The notes under the pieces are model-generated. The model saw only the letters and a list, made by a program, of their open reading frames with translations, was not told the DNA's origin and searched no databases. Shown here one piece after another: positions 53,636-62,295 of a DNA stretch of 64,000 bases. Position numbers and translations under genes: made by a program. How positions within the stretch are numbered: position 1 is the stretch's first letter; every line of letters begins with the position of its first letter. The stretch lies in the NCBI RefSeq assembly GCF_001854245.1, contig NZ_CP015381.1, positions 2,701,001 through 2,765,000 on the forward strand, written 5' to 3'. Source of the DNA: Desulfococcus multivorans (lineage in GTDB: Bacteria > Desulfobacterota > Desulfobacteria > Desulfobacterales > Desulfococcaceae).

Positions 53636-55672
53636 ATGATCGAAGACATCAACCCGTTAATTGGTAAAAAGCATTTAAAAGCGATCAAACATCCCTTTAT
53701 AGATCCGATATCGGCCATGAATATCAAGAAGGGGAAGATCGTCACGGCTGAAGAAGCCATCGAGCTGATCCGAGACAACGACACGATCGTAACGGCGGGA
53801 TTTATCGGGAGCGGATTTGCAGAGGAACTTGCCATCACACTCAAAGAGCGATTCCTTAGAACCGGCAGGCCAAGAAATCTGACCCTGACTTATCCGGCGG
53901 GCCAGGGGGACGGTAAAACCAAAGGGCTGAACCATCTTGCCCTGGAAGGTCTGGTGGGGAGAATCATCTGTGGACACACCGGGCTTACCCCGGGACTGGG
54001 GAAATTGGTCAACGACAACAAAATTCTCGCCTACAACGTCCCCATGGGAGCGGTGACGCAACTATACAGAGACATCGCCGCCGGTAAACCCGGAAACCTG
54101 ACCCATGTCGGCCTCGGCACCTTCATCGACCCGCGAGTCGACGGCGGAAAGCTCAACGAGTTGACGAAAACAGAGGGAGAAGACCTCATTATCCTGATAA
54201 ACGTCGAAGGAAAGGACTATCTCTTCTATAAGTCGTTCCCCATCCATGTGGCCCTCCTCAGGGGCACGACGGCAGATCCCGACGGCAATATCACCATGGA
54301 AAAAGAATCCATGATCCTCGATGCGCTCGCCATGGCACAGGCTGCCAGGAACTCCGGCGGAGTCGTCATCGTTCAGGTCGAAAGACTCGCCGATCGCGGG
54401 ACTCTCAATGCCCGTGAAGTGGTCATCCCCGGGATCATGGTCGACTGCGTGGTGGTGGCCAGGCCTGAAAACCACTGGCAAACCTTTGGTGAGCCCTACA
54501 GTGCGGCTTTCAGCTGTGAACACCGGGTGCCCATGCAGGCGATCCCTTTTATGGAGATGAGCACTCGAAAAATCGTCGTCCGACGTGCCGCCTTCGAACT
54601 GAAGCCCAACAGCATCGTAAACCTCGGCATTGGTATGCCTGAAGGCGTCTCCCAGGTGGCCAATGAAGAACGCATCCTGGAATACGCCACCCTCACGGCG
54701 GAATCGGGTATTATCGGCGGACTCCCGATGGGCGGTCTGGATTTCGGCGCCGGCATCAACGTCGATGCACTCATTACGGAAAACTACATGTTCGACTTCT
54801 ATGACGGCGGCGGGCTTGACATTGCATTCCTGGGCTTGGCCCAGGCGGACGCGGAAGGGAACGTGAACGTCAGCAAGTTCGGCCCCCGTTTCACCGGTCC
54901 CGGAGGATTTATCGACATCAGCCAGAACGCCAAAAAGGTTTGCTTTGTCGGCACGTTTACCGCGGGGGGGATCAAAACCTCCGTGAAAGACGGCAGACTG
55001 AGAATCGAGCAGGAAGGCCGTGAAAAGAAGTTCGTTCGAGAGGTGGAACAAAAAACCTTCAGCGGCAGATATGCGGCTGAAAACAAACAGCAAGTCCTTT
55101 ATGTCACCGAGCGGTGTGTCTTCTCCTTGTGCGAGGAAGGGCTGGAACTCATTGAAATTGCTCCGGGCATAGATCTGGAAAGCCAGGTTCTGGCGCTCAT
55201 GGATTTTAAGCCCGTCATGCGCAAGCCGCCAAGGCTCATGGACGAAAGAATATTCCGACTCCGCCGCATGGGGATCAAAGACGATCTTCTCAACATTCCC
55301 ATGAAGGACCGGTTCACCTACAATGCCGCAGACAACATCTTCTTCATCAATCTCGAAAACTATTACATGAAAACCAGTGAAGAGGTTCAGGAGATGCGGG
55401 AAGTAGTGGGCAGCATACTGGAACCCATCGGCAAAAAGGTCCACACCATCGCCAACTACGACAATTTCAATGTTTCTCCCCACCTGGTTGACGAATATGT
55501 CGAAATGGTAAAATACGCGGCGAATTTCTACGAAAGCGTCACGCGTTATACGACCAGTACATTTCTGAGAATGAAGCTCGGCGACGAGCTTGAGAAGCGG
55601 GGGGTCTCTCCCCACATCTACGAAAGCAAGGAAGAGGCCCGAAAAGTGCTGGCCTACGATGAAACACTGTAA
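53636..55672 (+). CDS. Acyl-CoA:acetate/3-ketoacid CoA-transferase with C-terminal extension
   Basis: 678 residues, against about 520 for propionate CoA-transferase (Pct/YdiF). The first ~525 residues carry both CoA-transferase halves: GKIVTAEEAIELIRDNDTIVTAGFIGSGFAEE, PAGQGDGKTKGLNHLA and TAESGIIGGLPMGG (active-site Glu in TAESG). GNVNVSKFGPRFTGPGGFIDISQNAKK is typical. The last ~150 residues (from about RLMDERIFRL) form a helical region not seen in classic Pct. It would activate a carboxylate, perhaps a benzoate-type or dicarboxylic acid, with acetyl-CoA as donor. Lies 107 bases after the 82-aa gene. Confidence 0.87.
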   Translation: MIEDINPLIGKKHLKAIKHPFIDPISAMNIKKGKIVTAEEAIELIRDNDTIVTAGFIGSGFAEELAITLKERFLRTGRPRNLTLTYPAGQGDGKTKGLNHLALEGLVGRIICGHTGLTPGLGKLVNDNKILAYNVPMGAVTQLYRDIAAGKPGNLTHVGLGTFIDPRVDGGKLNELTKTEGEDLIILINVEGKDYLFYKSFPIHVALLRGTTADPDGNITMEKESMILDALAMAQAARNSGGVVIVQVERLADRGTLNAREVVIPGIMVDCVVVARPENHWQTFGEPYSAAFSCEHRVPMQAIPFMEMSTRKIVVRRAAFELKPNSIVNLGIGMPEGVSQVANEERILEYATLTAESGIIGGLPMGGLDFGAGINVDALITENYMFDFYDGGGLDIAFLGLAQADAEGNVNVSKFGPRFTGPGGFIDISQNAKKVCFVGTFTAGGIKTSVKDGRLRIEQEGREKKFVREVEQKTFSGRYAAENKQQVLYVTERCVFSLCEEGLELIEIAPGIDLESQVLALMDFKPVMRKPPRLMDERIFRLRRMGIKDDLLNIPMKDRFTYNAADNIFFINLENYYMKTSEEVQEMREVVGSILEPIGKKVHTIANYDNFNVSPHLVDEYVEMVKYAANFYESVTRYTTSTFLRMKLGDELEKRGVSPHIYESKEEARKVLAYDETL

Positions 55673-55824
55673 TGTGAGATGAAAGATGGACGGCGGGAAA
55701 TGACGTTATCAAGGCAGCGGTATGGAAAGCTTCAAATCATCCGGCAGAGGATGGGCATTTGACATTTTCATCAACCCAAGAAATTCTTCTTTTTAAATCG
55801 TATTAACCCCGAGGAAAATTGCCG

Positions 55825-57249
55825 ATGACACTCCAAACGCCGCCACCCGCCGTCCTTTTAAAAAAATCTCCATTTCTGGTTGTCAAGCAAATAGATGATA
55901 CCGAAGTACGCGTTTACAGCAGAATGCATGGCAACTTGACAGCATTTGACGTTGATATCCAAAAAGTTTTGAAATTGTTCGATACCCCTGCAAACGCCGA
56001 AAACGCCGCAAAAATCGCATCACAATTTTGTAAAAACGACGCCTCGGACCTGATCCGGGAATTGTACGCGAAACATTTTTTAGTCGAAGCGAATAAAGAC
56101 GAAAAGGCTATATTTTCAGAATATATTTCCGCAGTTCGACACAAAAACAGAATTCCGAAGGTTTCGAAGGTGACATTCCTGGTTTCAGATGAATGCAATT
56201 TAGCCTGCAAAGGATGCTATCACACCTTTTATGATTTCAAGAGCACGCAGATGAGCAGTGATTTTGCGGGCCAAATTCTGGAAGGATTGTTTCCGTATCT
56301 GAAAAAAAATGCCGTCTCATCGCTGGTGATATCCTTTCTGGGGTATGAACCTTTTCTGAATTTTGAAGCCATGAAAAGAATTTATGACCAGGTATGCAGC
56401 ATGAGTGACAGATACGATATAAAAACGTCATTTCACATCTTCACGAATGCCTTCAGCCTTGATGAAAGCATGCATGCGTGGATAGAACGGAACATATCAA
56501 AATTGGCCGTCAAGGTGAGTCTGGACGGCATAAAAGAAGATAACGATAAGCGCAGAGTCGATTTCGCCGGCAAGGGTACATATGAGAGAGTGGTTAAAAA
56601 TTTACGGCGGATTCTGGCCACCGGTGTTAAATGCAGTGTCTTGATCGTTCTCAGCAAATTAAATTTTTCGAACATCGAAAAGTTTGTGGATGAAATGGAC
56701 GTACTGGGTATCAGGCAAATTACGGCAAATATGTTTTGTGGTCAATCCAGAGATGAGCGAATGATGGAATTGACGACATCCGAAAAAATCGAAGCGATCA
56801 AGAGGATGGATCAGGCTGCCGAGAAACATGGCATACGGTTTGACGGCGAGTGGAAATATGCCGTGGTGCAAATGATTACAGGGGCTCATTTCACTTGTCC
56901 TGCGGGAATAAAACAGTTGGTTTTTTCAGCGGACGGCGTTATTTATCCGTGTCAACGATTCGCGGGGACACCCATAAATTTCGGGACCTACACCAAGGAT
57001 TTCTGGGAAAAAATAAGCGAGGACCGATGCGAAGGCTATCGTAGATGGACCGCCGATCTTTATCGCGGCCTGACGGAAAGATCGAAAACAGAAAATATCG
57101 ATCTTGCAGGCTGGAGTTGCCCGTTTCTTCTTTTCATCAGAGAAGAATGTATCAGCAAACACCTCGAAAGAGAATTCAATGAACGTCTCCTTGAATACTA
57201 TATTACGCGACCCCTCGACAGGATCATTGCGGAATCACCCAGAAACTGA
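55825..57249 (+). CDS. Radical SAM/SPASM-domain maturase with PqqD-like N-terminus
   Basis: About 474 residues from ATG 55825 (GAGGA 9 bases before); a TTG at 55819 is nearer the site. N-terminal ~95 residues resemble a PqqD/winged-helix peptide-binding domain. The radical SAM motif is SDECNLACKGCYHTF (C-x3-C-x2-C). The C-terminal SPASM-type Cys are FTCPAGIKQLVFSADGVIYPCQRF and GWSCPFLLFIREEC. Such enzymes modify RiPP peptides or protein side chains. No precursor peptide was seen in the 150-base gaps on either side. Codon use here is more A/T-rich than in the left part of the window. Confidence 0.83.
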   Translation: MTLQTPPPAVLLKKSPFLVVKQIDDTEVRVYSRMHGNLTAFDVDIQKVLKLFDTPANAENAAKIASQFCKNDASDLIRELYAKHFLVEANKDEKAIFSEYISAVRHKNRIPKVSKVTFLVSDECNLACKGCYHTFYDFKSTQMSSDFAGQILEGLFPYLKKNAVSSLVISFLGYEPFLNFEAMKRIYDQVCSMSDRYDIKTSFHIFTNAFSLDESMHAWIERNISKLAVKVSLDGIKEDNDKRRVDFAGKGTYERVVKNLRRILATGVKCSVLIVLSKLNFSNIEKFVDEMDVLGIRQITANMFCGQSRDERMMELTTSEKIEAIKRMDQAAEKHGIRFDGEWKYAVVQMITGAHFTCPAGIKQLVFSADGVIYPCQRFAGTPINFGTYTKDFWEKISEDRCEGYRRWTADLYRGLTERSKTENIDLAGWSCPFLLFIREECISKHLEREFNERLLEYYITRPLDRIIAESPRN

Positions 57250-57356
57250 GCGCATCATTTCAGGCTCGAAAATAGCTGTGGACAGCCTTCAGGCTCAGAA
57301 TCTTTGTCGGGGACGGCAGCATAACGATTCTTTTGAAATTTAAGGTGTGTCAAAAG

Positions 57357-58211
57357 ATGAAAGTCATCGATTTCCACGTCCATTTAGCATCGGCAAAGCA
57401 TTGGACCCCCTGGGTCACGGCATTCGTCCGAAAAAACAATCCCGGCTATTTTGAGCGTTTTCCCGACGGCCCTGCTCCGGAGGAAATGATTTCCCATTTC
57501 GCTTCACAGGGGGTAAGAAGGATGGTCGTTCTGGCCGAATATGCCCCGAGATGCACCGGCGTCGTCACCAATGAAGAGGTCGCTCGATTCTGCAGCAATC
57601 ATGAAGAACTGACCCCTTTTGCGTCCTTGTGCATGGAGGAGGATACCCCCTATGAAACGCAGGCGCGGCATGCCGTGGAAGAACTGGGCATGAAAGGCTT
57701 CAAGCTTCTTCCCTCCTACCAGTATTTTTATCCCAACGACCCCTCTTTTTTCCCGTTCTACGATTACATGCAATCCAAAGGGCTGCCGATCATGGTTCAC
57801 ACCGGCTCATCGGTTTTCAAAGGCACGCGGATCAAATATGCCGATCCGCTGCTGCTGGATGATGTCGCGGATGAATTTCCCGAATTGACGATCCTTATGG
57901 AACACGGCGGACGCCCGTTCTGGTATGACCGGGCCGCCTGGCTGCTCTCGAGACATCGCAACATTCACATCGGCATCGCAGGTATTGCCACGCGACATCT
58001 GCCCCGTCATTTTCCGAATCTGGAGAGATATGCCGATCGGTTCTTTTTCGGAAGCGATTGGCCGGCGATACCCTTGGACGTCAAGGGTCTTGTCGAGAGG
58101 GTGCTTGCGCTTCCCTACTCAGACGAAACCAAAGCGAACATCCTCCATGGAAATGCCGAACGGGTGTTGGGAGAGGTGAATTCGAAACAAACAGCCTTGA
58201 TGAATTCGTAA
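57357..58211 (+). CDS. Amidohydrolase 2 family (decarboxylase/hydrolase type)
   Basis: About 284 residues from ATG 57357 (MKVIDFHVHLAS). TIM-barrel metal motifs: DFHVH, KGFKLLPSY, IMVHTGSS, ILMEHGGRPFW and FFGSDWPAIPL. This family includes ACMS and gamma-resorcylate decarboxylases and some ring-opening hydrolases. Given neighbours, decarboxylation or hydrolysis of an aromatic-pathway intermediate is possible, but not shown. It follows the radical SAM gene by about 107 bases. Confidence 0.83.
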   Translation: MKVIDFHVHLASAKHWTPWVTAFVRKNNPGYFERFPDGPAPEEMISHFASQGVRRMVVLAEYAPRCTGVVTNEEVARFCSNHEELTPFASLCMEEDTPYETQARHAVEELGMKGFKLLPSYQYFYPNDPSFFPFYDYMQSKGLPIMVHTGSSVFKGTRIKYADPLLLDDVADEFPELTILMEHGGRPFWYDRAAWLLSRHRNIHIGIAGIATRHLPRHFPNLERYADRFFFGSDWPAIPLDVKGLVERVLALPYSDETKANILHGNAERVLGEVNSKQTALMNS

Positions 58212-58474
58212 TAAGAATGGCATTATGTCCTAAACATCAAAGAGAAGTTGAGCCTTTCTGATTTTCAGATTCCAGACACGGGGCCACCGCGGCCTGTCCG
58301 ATGGAACACACACCTGCAGGCAGCCCCAGGGTTTTTACGGGACCATCAAGCACAAGATTGCAAAATCGCTCCAATCACAAAATTTGAGAAAAAGCTAACA
58401 AACGGCCCGCGTAACTTTATGCAGGTTTTTCAGGGAAGCGCGGATTGGGGCTGGCAATTTGAAAGGAACGGACT

Positions 58475-61060
58475 TTGACCGGCTTCTTCAGCAGACAGGG
58501 AATCCGGATTAAAATCATTGCCGGATATACCTCTATTTTTATCTTGACCTTCATTTTCGGTGGAATATTCATTTTTTTCCAGGTCAAAAAAAACATCACT
58601 CTCAATATAGAAAACGAGTTGAGCAATAGCACCGCTGCTGTACTGAATATGGTAAAGACCGCTGCCAATGTATCGATCAAAAATTATTTACGGGCGGTTT
58701 GCGAGAAAAACATCGAAATTATTCAAGCCGGCTATAAGCGGTATGAATCCGGAGAAATCAGTGAAGCGCAGGCCAAAGAAGATCTCCGACGCGTCCTGTT
58801 TTCCCAGACCATCGGAAAAACCGGTTATGTGTATTGCGTCAGCAGCCTTGGAATTCCCGTGGAACATCCCAACCCGGATGTGGTCGGCAAAAAAAAATGG
58901 GCAGACCGGTTCTTCGTAAAAGAAATGATCCGCATGAAACACGGTTATATGGAGTACGACTGGAAAAATCCGGGTGAAACCGATTACAGACCCAAGGCCG
59001 TGTATATACAGTATTTCGAACCCTGGGACTGGATTCTGGCCGTTTCCACTTATACTGAAGAACTCAGCGACCTGATCAATGTGGGTGACTTCAGGCAAGG
59101 TGTTCTGGATATGAAATTCGGGAAAACGGGATATTCCTTTATTGTTGACGGCGAATGCAACCCGATCGTTCACCCAAGACTTGAAGGCTGGCTGGCAGAA
59201 GATATCCACGGCATGGACAAGGATGACGTCATCCCCGATATCGTCCGCCTTAAAAAAGGAAAGCTTATATATTCCTGGAGGAATTCACCGGATGAAGAAT
59301 ACCGCAAAAAGCTGATCATCTTCAACCACATCCCGGAATACAACTGGATTGTAGCATCTTCCGGGTATTTTAACGAATTTTATGAAATTCTCGGCACGGT
59401 CAAGAAGGTCATCTTGTTTACGATTTTAGCCATGCTTGGATTTTCACTGCTGACCTCCTTGTGGCTCAGCCGTCTGATCATTGAACCACTGCAACGCCTG
59501 ACGGACCGGCTGGGAATGGGGATCCCTGAAAACCTTTCCACACGTATGCCGATGACCTCCACCGACGAGATCGGAAAGCTGGTGACCTATTTCAACGGGT
59601 TCATGGAAAAACTGGAAGCTTACAGCAACAGTCTGAAAACGGAAATTTCCAAACACTACCTGACCTCGGAGGCTCTCAGGGAAAGTGAATTGCGTTACCG
59701 TACCATTTTAAAATGCATATATGAAGGCTATTTTGAAACAGATCTGTACGGCAATATTCTTTTTATCAATCCGTCCATGGAACTGATTACAGGTTATTCC
59801 AGGGAAGATCTTTTAAACAAAAATATCATGAAGATTCTCTGCCCAAAAGACGGCCGAATGGTTTTTAACATCTTTAATGGTAAAGGCATCAAAGAACAGA
59901 ACCACAGTATCTATGAATGGCAATTGATCAAAAAGGACAAAACCCCCTGTTTCGTAGAAATTTCTCTGACTCTTATGGCAGACAAATATAAGCACCAGAC
60001 GGGTATCCGCGGCGTGCTGCGGGATGTAACCCGAAGGGTTCAGGCTCAAGACGCCCTGCGTTTATCAGAGGAGATGTTTTCCAAAGCTTTCCAGTGCAGT
60101 CCTTCGGGAATGTTCGTTGCCCATATTGAAAACGGGCGTCTGATAAAGGTCAATGACAGTTTTTTAAGTTCTACCGGTTATGATGCGGAAACCGTTATCG
60201 GCGAAGAGTTGATGAACCTTGATTTTTTCAAAAACAAAAACGAAGGAAAAAATTTTTTAAAACTGATTAACGAAAAAAGAGGTATTCGCAACAAAGAAAT
60301 CGAATTCTGCACCACACAGGGAGAGGTCAGGGACGGCATCATTTCTGCTGAAGTTATCATGATATGGGGGGAAACCTGTATCCTGGCGGCGATGGAGGAC
60401 TTAACGGATGTTCGGCGGCTTGAGCGCCGGTTCCTCGATATCACCGAACGGCAACGCCACGAGATTGCCTTTACACTTCATGATGACCTGTGCCCTCAGT
60501 TGATCGGAATCGAAATGCTTCTTGAAATTTTAAAATCAAAACTGAATCCGGACTGTTCGGAACCACTCCAAAGCCTGGCAAAAATTGAAATGCTCATCCG
60601 GGATTCCATCCGAAAAATCCGGCTGCTCTCCCGCGGGATCTGCCCGGTGGATATCGTCACGCAGGGTTTTAGTGCTTCCTTATCCGAGTTGGTCGGCTAT
60701 GTGGAAGACATGTTCGGCATCGTCTGTCATCTGAATTGCGATAATTCCAATCCCTTTGCAGACAACACCGCGGCAGCCCATGCCTATTATATCGCCCACG
60801 AAGCTGTCCACAATGCCGTCAAGCATGCAAAATCTTCTCATATTACCATTCATTTTTCAACGCGGAAGGATAAAACCATCCTGATGGTCAGGGATGACGG
60901 TAAAGGCATCCAGGATTTCACTGGTCGGACAGGGCTTGGATTGAAAATAATGAAATACCGTGCAAAGTGTCTGAACGCCTCTTTGAATATCCGCAGGAAC
61001 GAAAAAGGCGGTACCATTGTGCTGCTTGAGATAGGGCCTTTTAATAATTCGGAAATCTGA
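58475..61060 (+). CDS. Hybrid-free sensor histidine kinase (two Cache, HAMP, two PAS, HisKA_3)
   Basis: 861 residues; start is TTG 58475 with AAAGGA 8 bases before. A membrane helix at about 12-32, then a periplasmic part with two Cache-like repeats (KTGYVYCVSSLGIPVEHPNPD and KTGYSFIVDGECNPIVHP) to a second helix at about 310-335. HAMP to ~390 and two PAS domains (about 410-535 and 540-655) follow. The dimerisation box has H in FTLHDDLCPQLIGIE and the ATPase domain has HEAVHNAVKHA, DDGKGI and GLGLKIMKYR. NarX-type kinase; Cache pockets often bind carboxylates or aromatic acids. Sixteen bases separate it from the regulator gene. Confidence 0.92.
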   Translation: MTGFFSRQGIRIKIIAGYTSIFILTFIFGGIFIFFQVKKNITLNIENELSNSTAAVLNMVKTAANVSIKNYLRAVCEKNIEIIQAGYKRYESGEISEAQAKEDLRRVLFSQTIGKTGYVYCVSSLGIPVEHPNPDVVGKKKWADRFFVKEMIRMKHGYMEYDWKNPGETDYRPKAVYIQYFEPWDWILAVSTYTEELSDLINVGDFRQGVLDMKFGKTGYSFIVDGECNPIVHPRLEGWLAEDIHGMDKDDVIPDIVRLKKGKLIYSWRNSPDEEYRKKLIIFNHIPEYNWIVASSGYFNEFYEILGTVKKVILFTILAMLGFSLLTSLWLSRLIIEPLQRLTDRLGMGIPENLSTRMPMTSTDEIGKLVTYFNGFMEKLEAYSNSLKTEISKHYLTSEALRESELRYRTILKCIYEGYFETDLYGNILFINPSMELITGYSREDLLNKNIMKILCPKDGRMVFNIFNGKGIKEQNHSIYEWQLIKKDKTPCFVEISLTLMADKYKHQTGIRGVLRDVTRRVQAQDALRLSEEMFSKAFQCSPSGMFVAHIENGRLIKVNDSFLSSTGYDAETVIGEELMNLDFFKNKNEGKNFLKLINEKRGIRNKEIEFCTTQGEVRDGIISAEVIMIWGETCILAAMEDLTDVRRLERRFLDITERQRHEIAFTLHDDLCPQLIGIEMLLEILKSKLNPDCSEPLQSLAKIEMLIRDSIRKIRLLSRGICPVDIVTQGFSASLSELVGYVEDMFGIVCHLNCDNSNPFADNTAAAHAYYIAHEAVHNAVKHAKSSHITIHFSTRKDKTILMVRDDGKGIQDFTGRTGLGLKIMKYRAKCLNASLNIRRNEKGGTIVLLEIGPFNNSEI

Positions 61061-61076
61061 AAGCGATTAACGAAGA

Positions 61077-61727
61077 ATGAAAAAAAAAATTCTCATCGTT
61101 GAGGACCATCCCATTTTCAGAATGGGCATGTGCGAACTGATTAACCGCGAAAAAGATCTGACAGTCTGCGGCAGTGCAGAAGACGTGCCCGATGCCATGG
61201 CGCTTGTCGAATCAGAAAATCCTGACCTGGTCATTCTCGACCTGTCATTGAAAAGTAGCAGCGGCATGACCCTGATCAAGGATCTGAATAAATACTACAA
61301 ACACATTCCCGTCCTTGTGCTGTCCATGCATGAAGAATCTCTTCATGCTGAAAGGTGTCTTCTGGCAGGCGCAAAGGGATATCTGATGAAGCATGAAAGC
61401 AAAGACTCGGTCATTATGGCTGTACGTAAAATATTTGCAGGCAGGAAATATATTTCGCAGCGCATCATGGACACGCTGTTGGATAAAATCGGAGAAGAGC
61501 CGGAAAAAAAACAGGATTCTCCTCTCCACAGACTGACAGACCGAGAGCTTGAGATTTTCCAGATGATCGGGAAAGGGTTTTCATCCAGACAGATTGCCGG
61601 CCATCTGAATCTGAGCGTAAAAACAGTCAGCGCCCACAAAGAGCGCATCAAACAGAAACTCGGAATCGGAACCAGTGGAGCTCTGATCCGGTATGCTGTC
61701 TTGTGGCTTGAAACCGAATTGTCTTAA
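61077..61727 (+). CDS. LuxR/NarL-family response regulator
   Basis: 216 residues. Receiver domain with acidic pair E9-D10, phospho-acceptor Asp55 (VILDLSLKSS), Thr/Ser switch SMHEES and Lys in YLMKHE. The C-terminal HTH is LTDRELEIFQMIGKGFSSRQIAGHLNLSVKTVSAHKERIKQKL. Cognate of the kinase at 58475. It could control the acyl-CoA synthetase gene downstream or the O1-O4 sites; the Bam regulators of Geobacter (BamVW) are also a two-component pair, an analogy only. Confidence 0.93.
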   Translation: MKKKILIVEDHPIFRMGMCELINREKDLTVCGSAEDVPDAMALVESENPDLVILDLSLKSSSGMTLIKDLNKYYKHIPVLVLSMHEESLHAERCLLAGAKGYLMKHESKDSVIMAVRKIFAGRKYISQRIMDTLLDKIGEEPEKKQDSPLHRLTDRELEIFQMIGKGFSSRQIAGHLNLSVKTVSAHKERIKQKLGIGTSGALIRYAVLWLETELS

Positions 61728-62002
61728 AACGCTGTCCTACATATCTCCGCAGAACAACCGAAAGCCAAGCCGCGTCTTGTGTTTTTCAAGTCGGGGTGCG
61801 CTTGCCGAAGGACAATCCAAATGGATATCGGCAGCTCCGTCCTTATCCTCCAAACCAAATTAATTTTTAACACCCATTATTTTCAACATTTTCACACTGT
61901 CGCTAACGTTATCCCCTATTTCTTTTTAGAAAAATTCCCTAGTATATTTTAGGTTGTTAAAAACTAAAAATTAGTGGGAATGCCGATTTACACCCTTACC
62001 GA
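61728..62002. other. Intergenic region after the response regulator
   Basis: 275 bases, part of a longer stretch to 62295 if the small frame at 62003 is not a gene. An imperfect A/T-rich inverted repeat, TTTTAG (61947-61952) and CTAAAA (61964-61969), is the only structure noted. No terminator with a good T run was identified. Confidence 0.4.
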
Positions 62003-62248
62003 TTACCTATAAGAATAAAGAAGTTCCCAACTGAAGTAATCGAAAGGCTCCAGCGCGAAAGCTTCCCGCACCTGATCTTCGACTTCGATGAGTTCGTCCA
62101 ATCTACCATGGGGCTCAAAAAGGAACGGCCGTTCTTCAGGAAAACAGAAAAGGGTGTCCGGAATTGTTATCCTCTGTTTTAAACGGCGACACATGAAGCA
62201 GTACGCAAGGATCTCCACATGTTCTCGAATTGCTGCAAAATGCAGCAT
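62003..62248 (-). CDS. Possible small protein (81 aa), unrecognised
   Basis: Open frame from ATG 62248 with protein-like codon use and composition (REHVEILAYCFMCRRLK, EDQVREAFALEPFDYFSWELL) but no similarity I know and no ribosome-binding site. It overlaps the likely promoter of the acyl-CoA synthetase gene, which argues against it. A gene remnant is equally likely. Confidence 0.3.
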   Translation of the reverse strand: MLHFAAIREHVEILAYCFMCRRLKQRITIPDTLFCFPEERPFLFEPHGRLDELIEVEDQVREAFALEPFDYFSWELLYSYR

Positions 62249-62256
62249 AATATAAT
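62230..62256 (+). promoter_or_regulatory. Putative promoter with palindrome for the acyl-CoA synthetase gene
   Basis: A perfect 7-bp inverted repeat TGCTGCA-AAA-TGCAGCA (62231-62247) stands just upstream of TATAAT (62251-62256), 40 bases before the ATG at 62296. TTGCTG (62230) would be a short-spaced -35. The palindrome may be an operator, distinct from O1-O4. Confidence 0.45.
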
Positions 62257-62295
62257 GCACTTTCAATGTTAGGGTAAACAGTAAGGAGGCAGTGT

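Noticed and set aside
54062-55615. 517-codon frame antisense to the long CoA-transferase
   Set aside because: Mirror of the CoA-transferase frame, no motifs; the plus-strand gene is well supported.
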